A stretch of 42,059 nt of DNA from Candidatus Delongbacteria bacterium (lineage in GTDB: Bacteria > JAGOEH01): NCBI GenBank assembly GCA_017997825.1, contig JAGOEH010000008.1, positions 1-42,059 on the forward strand. Direction: 5' to 3'. The notes beneath the pieces were generated by a model, which was not told where the DNA came from, did not search any database, and saw only the letters and a list, made by a program, of their open reading frames with translations. Shown piece after piece: positions 24,262 through 33,420 of the stretch. Made by a program: the position numbers and the translations under genes. Each line of letters starts with the position of its first letter. Position 1 is the first letter of the stretch.

Positions 24262-25356
24262 TTATTTATTAATATAAACCGGTACTGACGACGGCTGATA
24301 AATCTTGATCCCATTCTGAGCCGCATCCAATAGCTCATACTGCGAAAACTCAAATTTGGTCTCACCCTCCGCCAAGGCCTTGAACATCAACACACACACC
24401 ACCCCTTTCTGATTCTCCAGATCAACTTCGGTTCCAATCGGAAGATCACCATTGTACTTGATGGTCCAGGTCGCGACAAATCCGAGCGGATCGTTGCTGT
24501 AAGCCGGATCCTTCAGAAAACTGATTTTACCGTATTTAGAACTGCTGATCAGGGTGCTGTCCCGTTTATCAATATAGTCCAAGTACCCGGTATGGGTCGT
24601 CAATTTGAATCGTAAGGCAAACAGATCCGTGACATTCTCCAATACCAGTTCCACCCGGACCGTATCGCCGACATTGGTTGTAATACTGGAAGGCGATAAA
24701 TAAAGCTTTCCCAGATCCCGGGTGTCAAAATAAAGATTCTCGGAGGTGGTTGAGTATCCCCATTTCGACTTGGAGGTAATTCGGAACTGATAGCGCTGAT
24801 TAGGATCCAGGTTGGACAGATTGAGAGAATGGCTCAGGGTATAATGATCCAGATCCTGCACCGTTGATCCATAAACAGTTGTTTTTCCGTACTCGATCAT
24901 ACCATCAGCCTCCATATCGGTTTCCCAGGCAATAATTGCCGAAGAGGAGGTCACCGAGGCAATCTGGATAGTCCGGATAACCGGACCGGTGGTTGAAATC
25001 GCTTCGGTGGTGAAGGTTTTGAGCTCGGCCGATTCTTTCCGGTTGTTGCCGGCATCCCGGGATGATACCTTATAATAATAGAGGGTATTGGGGGATAATC
25101 CGGAAAGGGTGACCTGGTGATTGGTGACCAGGGTGCTGTTTTCCGATGTACTGCGGGCCAGGGCCTGGTCCGTGCCGAAAAAAACCTGGCTGGTGGATTC
25201 CAGATTGCTCTTCCAGGTAATTTTTGCCGTTTCAGGGGTAATATCGGAGACCGTGATATTACTGAGTTGAAGTTCTTTGTCCTGTATGATGGGGCCGTTG
25301 TTGCCGCACGTGATCCAGGCCAGCAGCCAGGGTAGAAACAAGACAAGTTTTCGCAT
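24262..25356 (-). CDS. Exported protein with two fibronectin III domains and a cohesin-like domain
   Basis: 364 residues from ATG 25356, which has GGAGG 7 bases upstream; an upstream extension to 25461 lacks a ribosome site and would bury the signal peptide. The N-terminus MRKLVLFLPWLLAWITC is a signal peptide ending in a Cys with a non-standard lipobox, so it may be a lipoprotein. Fn3 domain 1 spans about 30-118 (SDITPETAKITWKSNLEST; LSGLSPNTLYYYKVSSRDAG), Fn3 domain 2 about 124-213 (SSAIIAWETDMEADGMIEYG), and a cohesin-like domain about 215-362 (TTNVGDTVRVELVLENVTDL; DPLGFVATWTIKYNGDLPIG). It lacks a T9SS tail. It is directly upstream of the large cohesin/dockerin-like protein, 22 bases before that gene's sigma-28 promoter, with no terminator between. 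Confidence 0.75.
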   Translation of the reverse strand: MRKLVLFLPWLLAWITCGNNGPIIQDKELQLSNITVSDITPETAKITWKSNLESTSQVFFGTDQALARSTSENSTLVTNHQVTLSGLSPNTLYYYKVSSRDAGNNRKESAELKTFTTEAISTTGPVIRTIQIASVTSSSAIIAWETDMEADGMIEYGKTTVYGSTVQDLDHYTLSHSLNLSNLDPNQRYQFRITSKSKWGYSTTSENLYFDTRDLGKLYLSPSSITTNVGDTVRVELVLENVTDLFALRFKLTTHTGYLDYIDKRDSTLISSSKYGKISFLKDPAYSNDPLGFVATWTIKYNGDLPIGTEVDLENQKGVVCVLMFKALAEGETKFEFSQYELLDAAQNGIKIYQPSSVPVYINK

Positions 25357-25654
25357 AAGGATCCTCCCTCGTAAAGATTTTTCTTGGGAGTCTTTATTGC
25401 ATTTACTATGCCCGATCACACCCAGGGCATCTTTTCGAATCAGAGATCCCGATCGTTTCAATGGGAAAAAACGATCAACACTAACACCTGCAAATCCGGG
25501 AATTCAAACTCAACCTTCCTACGATGGAATTCCGATTCCTGAGGAATGGCCAAACGCACCATTCCCGAATGATAAAACAGGGGATTGAATGGGATCATGC
25601 CAAGGATCAATCAGAGGGATACCAAGAGAAATGAAGATGGAAAGAGATGGGATT
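25357..25654. other. Intergenic region with inverted repeats between trkH and the Fn3/cohesin gene
   Basis: No gene is seen in these 298 bases. Three perfect inverted repeats occur: ATGCCC/GGGCAT (25408-25430), GATCGTTT/AAACGATC (25451-25476) and GGAATGG/CCATTCC (25543-25565). None is followed by a U-tract, so a trkH terminator is not evident. They may shape the leader of the Fn3/cohesin message. No convincing sigma-28 site was found here. Confidence 0.5.
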
Positions 25655-27106
25655 TCAGCGTTTCCAGAAATCGGGAATGAAGAAGACCAGCAGGGCGAAT
25701 ATTTCCAGTCGGCCGGCGATCATGAAAAAGGTCAGAATCAGTTTGGCCGCCGGGTGTAGAAAGCCGTAATTGACCATCGGTCCGACCTGGGAAAATCCGG
25801 GACCGGCGGTGTTAAAACAGGCGGCTACCGAGGAAAAAGCGGTCATCCAATCAACATGGAAGCAGGACATACAGAATACTCCCACGATATAAAGCACGAT
25901 ATATAAAAAGAAAAAAACCATGGTCCGTTTCACTACATCCCGATCGATCAGTTTATCACCCAGCCGAAGAATAAACTTGCGCTGCGGGGAGTAGGACTTA
26001 ACAATCTGATTATAACCATATTTAAACAGGATAAGAAACCGGACGATTTTAATTCCGCCGGATGTTGATCCCCCACATCCGCCGACGAACATTAGAATGA
26101 AAATGATAATCTTGACATTGACCGGCCATAGATCGAAATCCGTTGTTGCGTAGCCGGTTGACGTCATCATCGATATACTATTGAAAGCGGCATACAACCA
26201 GGATTTCCAAAAACTGCTGAAAATATTTTGGCTGAACAGGATCCAAGCAATCACCAAACTGGCACCAAGCATCAGGGTATAGTAAGCCCTGAACTCCCAA
26301 TCTTTGAATACCAAGCTGAACTTGCGTTTGATAAAATAATAATGGATACTGAAATTGGTAGCGGCAAGGATAATGGCTAAAAGAATAATACCATGAATCC
26401 ATAAATTCTGATAGTACCCGATTGAGAGATTCTTAGTCGAGAAACCGCCGGTCCCGATGGCCCCAAAGGTATGACAAAAGGAATCGAACCAGTTCATTCC
26501 GGCCAGTCGCAGCAGTAGGAGAATCAGCACCGTAATCCCCAGATAGATTCCCCATAGGATCATGGAGGTGGATTGAATTTTGGGCTTAAGTCCTTCCACA
26601 TCGGGTCCCGGCACTTCAAACTGGTACATGCGTTTGCCGCTGGCTCCGACAAACGGGATCAACGCCAGGAAAAGCACAATGATCCCCATCCCCCCCAGCC
26701 AATGGGTATAACTTCGCCAGAAGAGGAGTCCCTTGGGGAGAACCTCGATATCCGACAATATGGAGGCCCCGGTGGTTGTAAAGCCCGAAATGGTTTCGAA
26801 AAAAGCATCGACATAATGCGGGATGTATCCGCTGGTGAAAAAGGGGAAGGCTCCCATCAATCCTGCAATCAACCAGCTGAATGTTACAATCGTCAGAGCT
26901 TCTTTTTTATACAGGCTGGTATTGGTCTGATCATGGCCAAAGGCAATCATGGCCAACCCGATTCCGGTAAACAGGGCAATGGAAAACACAAAATCACGCC
27001 ATACCGGTTCATTATAGTAGATCGACCATAGCATGGAAGGCAACATATTCCAGGCTAAAAAGATAATCAGCAATCCCATCAGTCGAGAAATGACTTTGAT
27101 TCTCAT
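25655..27106 (-). CDS. trkH: Trk potassium transporter membrane subunit TrkH
   Basis: TrkH is the inner-membrane pore of the Trk potassium uptake system. The 483 residues have about ten or more hydrophobic segments and the four filter-type P-loops: GFTTTGAS, AIGTGGFS, MTSTGYATTD and FNTAGPGFS, together with GGCGGSTSGGIKIVRF before the third/fourth repeat region. Its start overlaps the trkA stop by 4 bases (ATGA), so the regulator and the pore are translationally coupled. The C-terminus (IAGRLEIFALLVFFIPDFWK) is family-typical. Confidence 0.96.
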   Translation of the reverse strand: MRIKVISRLMGLLIIFLAWNMLPSMLWSIYYNEPVWRDFVFSIALFTGIGLAMIAFGHDQTNTSLYKKEALTIVTFSWLIAGLMGAFPFFTSGYIPHYVDAFFETISGFTTTGASILSDIEVLPKGLLFWRSYTHWLGGMGIIVLFLALIPFVGASGKRMYQFEVPGPDVEGLKPKIQSTSMILWGIYLGITVLILLLLRLAGMNWFDSFCHTFGAIGTGGFSTKNLSIGYYQNLWIHGIILLAIILAATNFSIHYYFIKRKFSLVFKDWEFRAYYTLMLGASLVIAWILFSQNIFSSFWKSWLYAAFNSISMMTSTGYATTDFDLWPVNVKIIIFILMFVGGCGGSTSGGIKIVRFLILFKYGYNQIVKSYSPQRKFILRLGDKLIDRDVVKRTMVFFFLYIVLYIVGVFCMSCFHVDWMTAFSSVAACFNTAGPGFSQVGPMVNYGFLHPAAKLILTFFMIAGRLEIFALLVFFIPDFWKR

Positions 27107-28440
27107 GCTTTTTTAAACCATTTCTCAATTTCTTTGATCTGATGATGGGAGCATAGAACGACGACTTTATCCTGGGCGTGAAGTTCCACATCCCCTCGTA
27201 CGATGATTACCTCATCCTCACGGACAACCGATATCAATAAGGTTTTTGGCGGCAGAGTCAGCCGGCTGATTTTCTTTTGGATAATGGGAGCACCGGCCTG
27301 AACCCGGAACTCCACAAACTCGGCCGAGATGTTTCGGGTTGATTGAACAGAGATCAGATCCCGCTCCCTTACCGTTCTCAAAATATCGTTGCTGATGATC
27401 AGACGCGGGCTGAAAACCTGTTGAATCCCAGTTTTTTCTATTGTATCCAGCAATCCCGACTGGTGGTTAATACAGGCGATCATCTTGACCCCATGATCCC
27501 TGATCAAAATGGAAGCCAGAAAATTGATTTCATCATTTTCCGAAGCCGCAATCACATAATCATGCTCATTAAATCGCATCTCCTCCAAAAAACTGGATTC
27601 AAATATGTTGCCATTAATGATCAGACAGTCCGGCAGCAAATGAGCAAACTGGTTTGATTTATCATTATTGGGTTCAATCAGAACCAAGCGTTTTTTTTTG
27701 CCGACCAGTTTGGCCAGGTAATAACCGATGGCACTGGCTCCCAGGATCACAATCCGTTTTATTTTGTTGGTCTGGATCGGGATCAGGGTATCAATACTCT
27801 GCATCGCTTCCCGTTTGCCGGCCATGAAAATCGTATCATTGGAAAACAGGGTCGTATCTCCGTTGGGAAACAGAAAATTCTTCTTACGGATAATTCCGAC
27901 AATCAGCAAGTCTTTACTGAGTTCGAGGTCCTTGATCTTTTTATAGGCGAAATGACTATGAGAGGAAACCAATAACTGGTTGATATGGACCTTACCGCCC
28001 GACAAGGTATTGACCTTCAGAAACTGGGGAAATTCGATGGCCTGAAAGATAGTCAGTGCAGTCCGGCGTTCCGGCGAGATCAGCAGATCGATGCCGATCA
28101 TGCCATAATCGCCCAACTCCTCTTCATCCAAATAATAGGGATTGCTGACCCGAGCTACCGTAAAACCAGCTCCAAATCGCTGAGCAATCAGGGCGGCTAC
28201 AATGTTCACCTCATCATTATTGCTGACGGCCAGAAAGATATCCGCATTCTGGATATCGGCGCGCTTCAATACGGTGGGTGACGCTCCATATCCCTCGATG
28301 GTCTTGAGGTCGTACAAATCCTCCAGCACACTCAGTTTGCGGCGATCCATATCGATTCCAACTACATCATGTTTCTCTTTGGACAAAATCTCCGCCAGGT
28401 AGGATCCAACCTCACCCAAACCCACAATGACTACTTTCAC
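27103..28440 (-). CDS. trkA: Trk potassium transporter regulatory subunit TrkA
   Basis: TrkA is the cytoplasmic NAD(H)-binding ring that gates TrkH. The 445 residues have the usual duplicated RCK plan. The first Rossmann half is KVVIVGLGEVGSYLAEIL with acidic DMDRRKL, followed by an RCK_C domain. The second is RIVILGASAIGYYLAKLVGK with LIEPNND, followed by RCK_C near the end (ISRLTPPK-like segment, VVREDEVIIVRGDVEL). The second glycine motif is loosened (GASAIG). The start is GTG at 28440 with AAGGGG upstream. It is transcribed away from the alpha/beta hydrolase gene. Confidence 0.95.
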   Translation of the reverse strand: MKVVIVGLGEVGSYLAEILSKEKHDVVGIDMDRRKLSVLEDLYDLKTIEGYGASPTVLKRADIQNADIFLAVSNNDEVNIVAALIAQRFGAGFTVARVSNPYYLDEEELGDYGMIGIDLLISPERRTALTIFQAIEFPQFLKVNTLSGGKVHINQLLVSSHSHFAYKKIKDLELSKDLLIVGIIRKKNFLFPNGDTTLFSNDTIFMAGKREAMQSIDTLIPIQTNKIKRIVILGASAIGYYLAKLVGKKKRLVLIEPNNDKSNQFAHLLPDCLIINGNIFESSFLEEMRFNEHDYVIAASENDEINFLASILIRDHGVKMIACINHQSGLLDTIEKTGIQQVFSPRLIISNDILRTVRERDLISVQSTRNISAEFVEFRVQAGAPIIQKKISRLTLPPKTLLISVVREDEVIIVRGDVELHAQDKVVVLCSHHQIKEIEKWFKKA

Positions 28441-28553
28441 CGTTTCCCCTTGGTTAAAAGTGGCTGTTACTGGTGCACTCTGACTATCCGATCGGCTGAA
28501 AATCCTGATTCGTTTTATCGGTTCTCACCCTCAATCGCAACCGATCGGTAAGA

Positions 28554-28581
28554 AATATAAACTTCTTCCTTATAAAAATCA
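28554..28581 (-). promoter_or_regulatory. Sigma-70-type promoter of trkA-trkH
   Basis: On the minus strand TTGATT, about 16 bases, TATATT (-10 at 28559-28554). The leader to the GTG at 28440 is about 105 bases. It is divergent from the promoter at 28607-28636, with the two -35 boxes about 25 bases apart. Confidence 0.55.
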
Positions 28582-28606
28582 AGACCTAACTGATTCAAAA
28601 AAAAGA

Positions 28607-28636
28607 CTTGACTGTTTTATAGTTTTTTTATATATT
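28607..28636 (+). promoter_or_regulatory. Sigma-70-type promoter of the hydrolase/lipid A cluster
   Basis: TTGACT at 28607, about 17-18 bases, TATATT ending at 28636. The leader to the chosen ATG at 28825 is about 180 bases and contains a terminator-like hairpin (28657-28694). Confidence 0.6.
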
Positions 28637-28656
28637 ACTCTAACAGTGATAACCTT

Positions 28657-28694
28657 TCACAAGATAACATATTATTTAGCTTGTGAGATTTTTT
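28657..28694 (+). terminator. Weak terminator-like hairpin in a 5' leader
   Basis: TCACAAG (28657-28663) pairs with CTTGTGA (28680-28686) across a 16-base AT-rich loop, and six T (28689-28694) follow. It sits between the promoter and the start codon of the hydrolase gene. The stem is only 7 bp, so it would be a leaky attenuator at most. Confidence 0.35.
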
Positions 28695-28824
28695 GATGTA
28701 AGGACATGGCTTTTTGAATAAGTCCAGGAATCCCGATCAACTCCAATTGTCATTTGAAACCCTTCCTTGCAGCCCAATTGTACACCTTGAGGATAACGAT
28801 AATCAAAGTAAAGGAGTACCATCT

Positions 28825-31539
28825 ATGTCATTTTTAGCTTTCAATGAATCCAAAGAAGGCTATCTTGGAACCTTTATGTGTTCCAAGCCCATCAAAGACA
28901 AGTTTTTCCTTAATCTATACCGCCGAGAATTACTGACCAGTCTGGATCAAATCGGTCACTATTATTTTGAAAACAAATCGCACTGGGATTATCTTCATTC
29001 ATCTCAGCCGACGATCGATTTCAATCAGAGGTACAATGTTCCCCGAGCTAATTACTGTATTTTAGCCTATACCGCTATTGAGATGGAAAATGACTATTCC
29101 GCCCTGCTGGAGCATGGAGGGAAAGCCAACCTGCGGTTATGGATCAACGGCAATCTACTGATCGATTTTTTACCCAACCGCAATGATCAGGATTTGAAGG
29201 AATTTCTGATTCCAATCTCTCTACTCAAAGGAATCAATCATGTCCTGCTGGAGGTCCTCCAGAATAACGCCAACTGGGATTTTTCCATCAAATTGATGAA
29301 TTACAACAATCTACCCTTAAAAGACTATAAAATTTTGATTCCCTATGAAAGCGACGATATAGATTTTGCTCATAGTTCGCTGTTCGATTCGCTACAGGTT
29401 GATATCCAGAATAAAAACATCCAGGATCTGGATGAACTCAACCTGATTCTCCATTCCGAGCTGAATTCCTGTGTATTTCCCGATACCATGACCGCATCGA
29501 TCCAGATTTCCACCCAAGACCATCGAATATGTTTTGATCGAAAACTCAAGCATCTGCCTCAGAATATTTTTCGGTTTAATTTCAACCGGGTGGAACTCGA
29601 TTTGGCGCCGGGCTTTTATTTTATTGAACTGGTGTTCGAAAGTCTGCTCTACCAGAAACGCAATCAGGTCGGCTTCTTCATTCTGATGCCGGAATTCTAT
29701 AAACAGATCGAATCATACTATAAAAAGCTGAAATTGCTGAAGGAAGAATTGAAAGTAGATCCCAAACAGGAACAACTCTACCGGACCGTTCTGCCGGCCT
29801 TGGAAAACAATATTACTTTTCTGGAAGAGATCTGGGCTAATCCGGTAGATGGAGAAAATGATTACCATTTGATACAAAAGCTGGTCAGAGAAGTTGAAAC
29901 CGGTTTGGAAAACCTCGGACACCGCAAGGATCCGTTCAAAGAAAAAACAGGGTATATCCGGGCGGCCTATTATCATGAAAAGACCGGGAATCCGGTCCCC
30001 TATTCCCTGTATGTCACCAAGGAATATCATCCGGATAAACCTTGTCCTTTGGTTATCGGTCTGCACGGGCTGGGTTCCAATCATTACCTGCAACTCCGCC
30101 GCCTGCTGGGACTCGGAAACAATCCGCATGAAAAGGACTCGACCTCACTGCGAAACATGATGGATTTGCCGGATCGCGGATGTATTTTCATGGCCATCAA
30201 CGGATTCGGATCCATTGGATATGACAGCTATGCCGAAGAGGATTTCTTCACCACCCTGGCCATCGTAAAATCCAAGTACAATATCGATGAAAACCGTATC
30301 TATCTGGTCGGGCTCTCGATGGGGGGAACCGGAGCTTTATATTTTCTGACTCATTATCCGGATTACTTTGCCGCCGGCGCTATTTTATGCCCTCTCTACG
30401 ATATGGTCAAACTGATCCCGAACACTGTGATGAGCCGCCTGACCCATAAACAGAAACACCTGATCAATCTCTACAATTATTACAATTACCTGGAAAACGT
30501 TCAGGATATTCCTCTCTATATCTTTCATGGAACCAATGATTCCGTCATTTCTGTCGAAAATTCACGCCAATTGGTCTCTGACCTTAATGCGTTGGGTTTC
30601 ACCAAAGTCTATATTGAATTCAGTAATATGAATCATAACGTCTGGGACATCGCCGCCAACCATGATATGATCCTGAGCTTTCTGTTCAAGCACAGCCGTA
30701 AACCCAAGGAGCTTTATAACCATGTCTATCAAACCGGGGATCTGAAATACAACCGCTTTGATTTTATGGAAATCCAGGAGGCCCATCGGAATCGAAATCT
30801 GATGCGGATCGAGATCCATCAGCAGGACGATCGAATCTATCTGAACACTAAAAACATCAAAAACATCATGTTCATCAAGGATCTGATGAATTTTAAAAAA
30901 ACGACCGAGCTGATTGTCAATGGAATGCCGGTCGAAATCCCCAAAGTCATGAAAAAAGATCTTTTTTTTGAAATCGGTCAGCAGGGAATCGAACGAATCA
31001 GTAAATATACCCCGTTGGAGATCACTCCTCCCCGACAGGGACTGGTTCAGGCATTCAAGGAATGGCATACTTTTGTGATCAGCAACAGTATTGATAAGAA
31101 AATGAAAAAATTCCTGAACACCCTGACTTCCATCCCCTGCATGGAACAGATCAATTTCCCGATCCGGCCGGCTGAAACGATCGATCTGTCCGACGACAGT
31201 CTGGGTCATATCATCCTGGTCGGAACACCGGACTCCAATATTCACATTGCCAAACTGCTTCAGCGGATGAAAATCGAATATAATTACCAAAAAATCGTGA
31301 TGTTCGGTCATGAATTCCATGGTTCTCCGATTCAGGTCATTTTTCATTTTTATAATCCGTTTAATCCCAGCAAAGAAATCGTATGTTATCTGGTTTCCCA
31401 TCCTGATTTTATACCGGAAGAGTATGTCGTTCACAACATCTGGTTTGGAGCTCCCTATTTCAATGATTATTTTGTATTCAACAAGGAAGAGATGATTTTT
31501 TCGGATGTCTATGAGCATGACTGGCCGGCCATCGATTGA
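28825..31539 (+). CDS. Large cytoplasmic alpha/beta hydrolase (S9/esterase-like) with N- and C-terminal extra domains
   Basis: 904 residues from ATG 28825, which has AAAGGAG 8 bases upstream; a TTG at 28714 would add 37 residues but has a poorer site. There is no signal peptide. Residues about 60-180 look like a jelly-roll or PA14-like domain (ANLRLWINGNLLIDFLPN; LKGINHVLLEVLQNNANW). The catalytic domain spans about 385-640: the nucleophile Ser498 in GLSMGG, then Asp572 in HGTNDS and His604 in NMNHNVW, after an oxyanion-type IGLHGLGSNHYL. The C-terminal part (about 660-904) includes GHIILVGTPDSNIHIAKLL. The fold is that of prolyl-oligopeptidase and esterase families; the substrate is unknown. 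It heads a cluster of lipid A genes and overlaps tcdA by 35 bases. Confidence 0.75.
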   Translation: MSFLAFNESKEGYLGTFMCSKPIKDKFFLNLYRRELLTSLDQIGHYYFENKSHWDYLHSSQPTIDFNQRYNVPRANYCILAYTAIEMENDYSALLEHGGKANLRLWINGNLLIDFLPNRNDQDLKEFLIPISLLKGINHVLLEVLQNNANWDFSIKLMNYNNLPLKDYKILIPYESDDIDFAHSSLFDSLQVDIQNKNIQDLDELNLILHSELNSCVFPDTMTASIQISTQDHRICFDRKLKHLPQNIFRFNFNRVELDLAPGFYFIELVFESLLYQKRNQVGFFILMPEFYKQIESYYKKLKLLKEELKVDPKQEQLYRTVLPALENNITFLEEIWANPVDGENDYHLIQKLVREVETGLENLGHRKDPFKEKTGYIRAAYYHEKTGNPVPYSLYVTKEYHPDKPCPLVIGLHGLGSNHYLQLRRLLGLGNNPHEKDSTSLRNMMDLPDRGCIFMAINGFGSIGYDSYAEEDFFTTLAIVKSKYNIDENRIYLVGLSMGGTGALYFLTHYPDYFAAGAILCPLYDMVKLIPNTVMSRLTHKQKHLINLYNYYNYLENVQDIPLYIFHGTNDSVISVENSRQLVSDLNALGFTKVYIEFSNMNHNVWDIAANHDMILSFLFKHSRKPKELYNHVYQTGDLKYNRFDFMEIQEAHRNRNLMRIEIHQQDDRIYLNTKNIKNIMFIKDLMNFKKTTELIVNGMPVEIPKVMKKDLFFEIGQQGIERISKYTPLEITPPRQGLVQAFKEWHTFVISNSIDKKMKKFLNTLTSIPCMEQINFPIRPAETIDLSDDSLGHIILVGTPDSNIHIAKLLQRMKIEYNYQKIVMFGHEFHGSPIQVIFHFYNPFNPSKEIVCYLVSHPDFIPEEYVVHNIWFGAPYFNDYFVFNKEEMIFSDVYEHDWPAID

Positions 31540-32290
31540 AGCGATATTTTCTCGGAACCGGTTGGTATATGGTCAGGAAGGATTTGAACGGTTACAGCAA
31601 AGTCGGCTGATCGTATTCGGGCTGGGCGGAGTCGGCGGGTATGCCGCTGAAGCCTTAGTCCGCAGCGGTATCGGAGACTTGATCATGGTGGATTTTGACC
31701 GATACCACATCAGCAATCTGAACCGGCAGATCGGAGCCGGACTATCGACGATAGGCCGTCTAAAAGTGGAGGTAATGAAGGAACGACTGATGGATATCAA
31801 TCCTGAGGTAAAAATCACGATACATGCGCAATTCATGCGGGATCAGACCGACTATCAGGCCATTATCCCCGACCGTATCGATTTTATTATTGATGCTATC
31901 GATGGATTACAGCCTAAGGTTCGACTGTTGACATACGCCGTCCGCCATCAACTGCCCATTGTATGCTGTGCCGGTGCCGGCGGCCGCAATAATCCGGATT
32001 TGATCCGAACCGCCGATCTGTCGGAGACATATGGTTGTCCCCTATTGAGCAAAATAAGAAAATTCTTGCGCCGTCAAGGGATTGATCAGGGTATTCCCTG
32101 TGTATTCTCTACCGAAACCTCGGTTCCTCCGGTTCCACCTTCCCCGGAAGAGATTTTGGAGCATGATGAATCCCGAGGACGCCTTCGCCATACCCTCGGT
32201 TCCACTCCTTTTGTTCCGGCCATGATCGGTTTGTCGGCCGCTGCCTATTGTGTCAACCACCTCCTGGCCACGCCATGCAAAAAATCCTGA
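31505..32290 (+). CDS. tcdA: tRNA threonylcarbamoyladenosine dehydratase TcdA (ThiF/E1 family)
   Basis: TcdA is an E1-like ATP-dependent enzyme that dehydrates t6A37 in tRNA to its cyclic form. The 261 residues show RLIVFGLGGVGGYAAEALVR (Rossmann GxGGVG), MVDFDRYHISNLNRQIGA with the ATP-binding Asp and Arg, IDAIDGLQPK, and the C-terminal GIPCVFSTETSVPP with Cys typical of YgdL/TcdA proteins. There is no zinc-binding CxxC pair, which argues against MoeB or ThiF. Three in-frame ATGs (31505, 31511, 31517) are possible starts, all inside the end of the hydrolase gene. Its end overlaps lpxB. Confidence 0.85.
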   Translation: MSMSMTGRPSIEAIFSRNRLVYGQEGFERLQQSRLIVFGLGGVGGYAAEALVRSGIGDLIMVDFDRYHISNLNRQIGAGLSTIGRLKVEVMKERLMDINPEVKITIHAQFMRDQTDYQAIIPDRIDFIIDAIDGLQPKVRLLTYAVRHQLPIVCCAGAGGRNNPDLIRTADLSETYGCPLLSKIRKFLRRQGIDQGIPCVFSTETSVPPVPPSPEEILEHDESRGRLRHTLGSTPFVPAMIGLSAAAYCVNHLLATPCKKS

Positions 32291-33420
32291 TCATCGCCGG
32301 CGAAGCCTCTGGAGATCTTCAAGGCAGTTTACTACTCCAGCATCTGAAAACTCATTCGGTCGATCTTCAGTTTTCAGGCATCGGAGGTCCTCTAATGCAT
32401 CAACAAGGTGTCGATCTCCTTTACTCGATCGACCAGATGTCGTTTCTGGGTCTATGGGAGGTCATCCGACACCTCGGCACGATCCGATCCATTTTCAACC
32501 GGATCATCGATCATGTGAAAACCCATCAAATCCGAACCGCCATCCTGATCGACTACCCGGGTTTCAATCTCCGATTGGCTCACACCCTCAAAAAAATGAA
32601 TTGCCGGGTCATCTATTATATCAGTCCCCAGCTATGGGCCTGGGGATCCAATCGGGCAAAAAAAATCAAACGTCGGGTCGATTTACTGATCGTCATCCTT
32701 CCATTTGAAAAGGAATTCTATCAACGCTATGGGATTACCGCTCATTTCGTCGGTCATCCATTGATTGAAAAACGGCAGATAACAGCCGACGTGGAAGCCT
32801 TTCGATTGAAATATCGGATTCCAGCCGATCATCGCCTAATCAATCTTCAACCGGGAAGCCGGATGCAGGAAGTATCCCAATTGATGCCGGTATTCACCCA
32901 ATTGATCCGACGCATGATGGGATTCGCTCCCCCCTGCTTTTTTCTGATTCCCCGCGCCTCGACCATACCTTCCACCGTCCTGGATGGTTATTTGTCCGAT
33001 CCATCTCTCCCGGTGCGAATCATCGAAACGGACGATTATTATTCATCCCTGGCCGTTACCAATCTGGTGATTACCGCTTCCGGTACAGCCGGGCTGGAAT
33101 CCGCCATATTTGAAAAACCAATGGCTATTGTCTATAAAGTCAATTCCATCACCTATTGGATCGCCAAACGGCTGATCCGGATCCCTTACCTTGGAATCGC
33201 CAATATAATCGCCGGAAAATCGGTAGTTCCGGAATACATTCAGCATGAGTTAACCGTCGAACGGTTGGAATCGTTTTGTCACCGGATGTTGACCTCTCCT
33301 GCGGATTATCAGGCCATGAAAGAGGAATTACACCGAATCAGGCTGCAATTGGGAGAACCCGGAGCGGCTTCCCGGGCGGCCGATTTGATTGCTTCTTTTC
33401 TGGAAGGGTCATGCCATTGA
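32275..33420 (+). CDS. lpxB: Lipid-A-disaccharide synthase LpxB
   Basis: LpxB joins UDP-2,3-diacylglucosamine and lipid X to make the lipid A disaccharide at the inner membrane. The 381 residues start at ATG 32275 (a TTG further up has no support). They show IIAGEASGDLQGSLLL, GIGGPLMHQQGVDLLYSI, DYPGFNLRLAHTLK, YYISPQLWAWGSNRAKKI, VGHPLIEKR, NLQPGSRMQEVSQL and VITASGTAGLESAIFEKPMA, all in family order. It overlaps the end of tcdA by 16 bases and the next gene by 10. It shows that the organism makes lipid A. Confidence 0.96.
   Translation: MQKILIIAGEASGDLQGSLLLQHLKTHSVDLQFSGIGGPLMHQQGVDLLYSIDQMSFLGLWEVIRHLGTIRSIFNRIIDHVKTHQIRTAILIDYPGFNLRLAHTLKKMNCRVIYYISPQLWAWGSNRAKKIKRRVDLLIVILPFEKEFYQRYGITAHFVGHPLIEKRQITADVEAFRLKYRIPADHRLINLQPGSRMQEVSQLMPVFTQLIRRMMGFAPPCFFLIPRASTIPSTVLDGYLSDPSLPVRIIETDDYYSSLAVTNLVITASGTAGLESAIFEKPMAIVYKVNSITYWIAKRLIRIPYLGIANIIAGKSVVPEYIQHELTVERLESFCHRMLTSPADYQAMKEELHRIRLQLGEPGAASRAADLIASFLEGSCH

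Noticed and set aside
28645-28662. CRP-like operator (GTGA...TCAC) in the trkA-hydrolase gap.
   Set aside because: The half-sites are 7 rather than 6 bases apart and the flanks do not match.
28714-28824. 37-residue N-terminal extension of the alpha/beta hydrolase from a TTG.
   Set aside because: The internal ATG at 28825 has a near-perfect AAAGGAG at good distance; the TTG has only AAGGA. The extension is not excluded.
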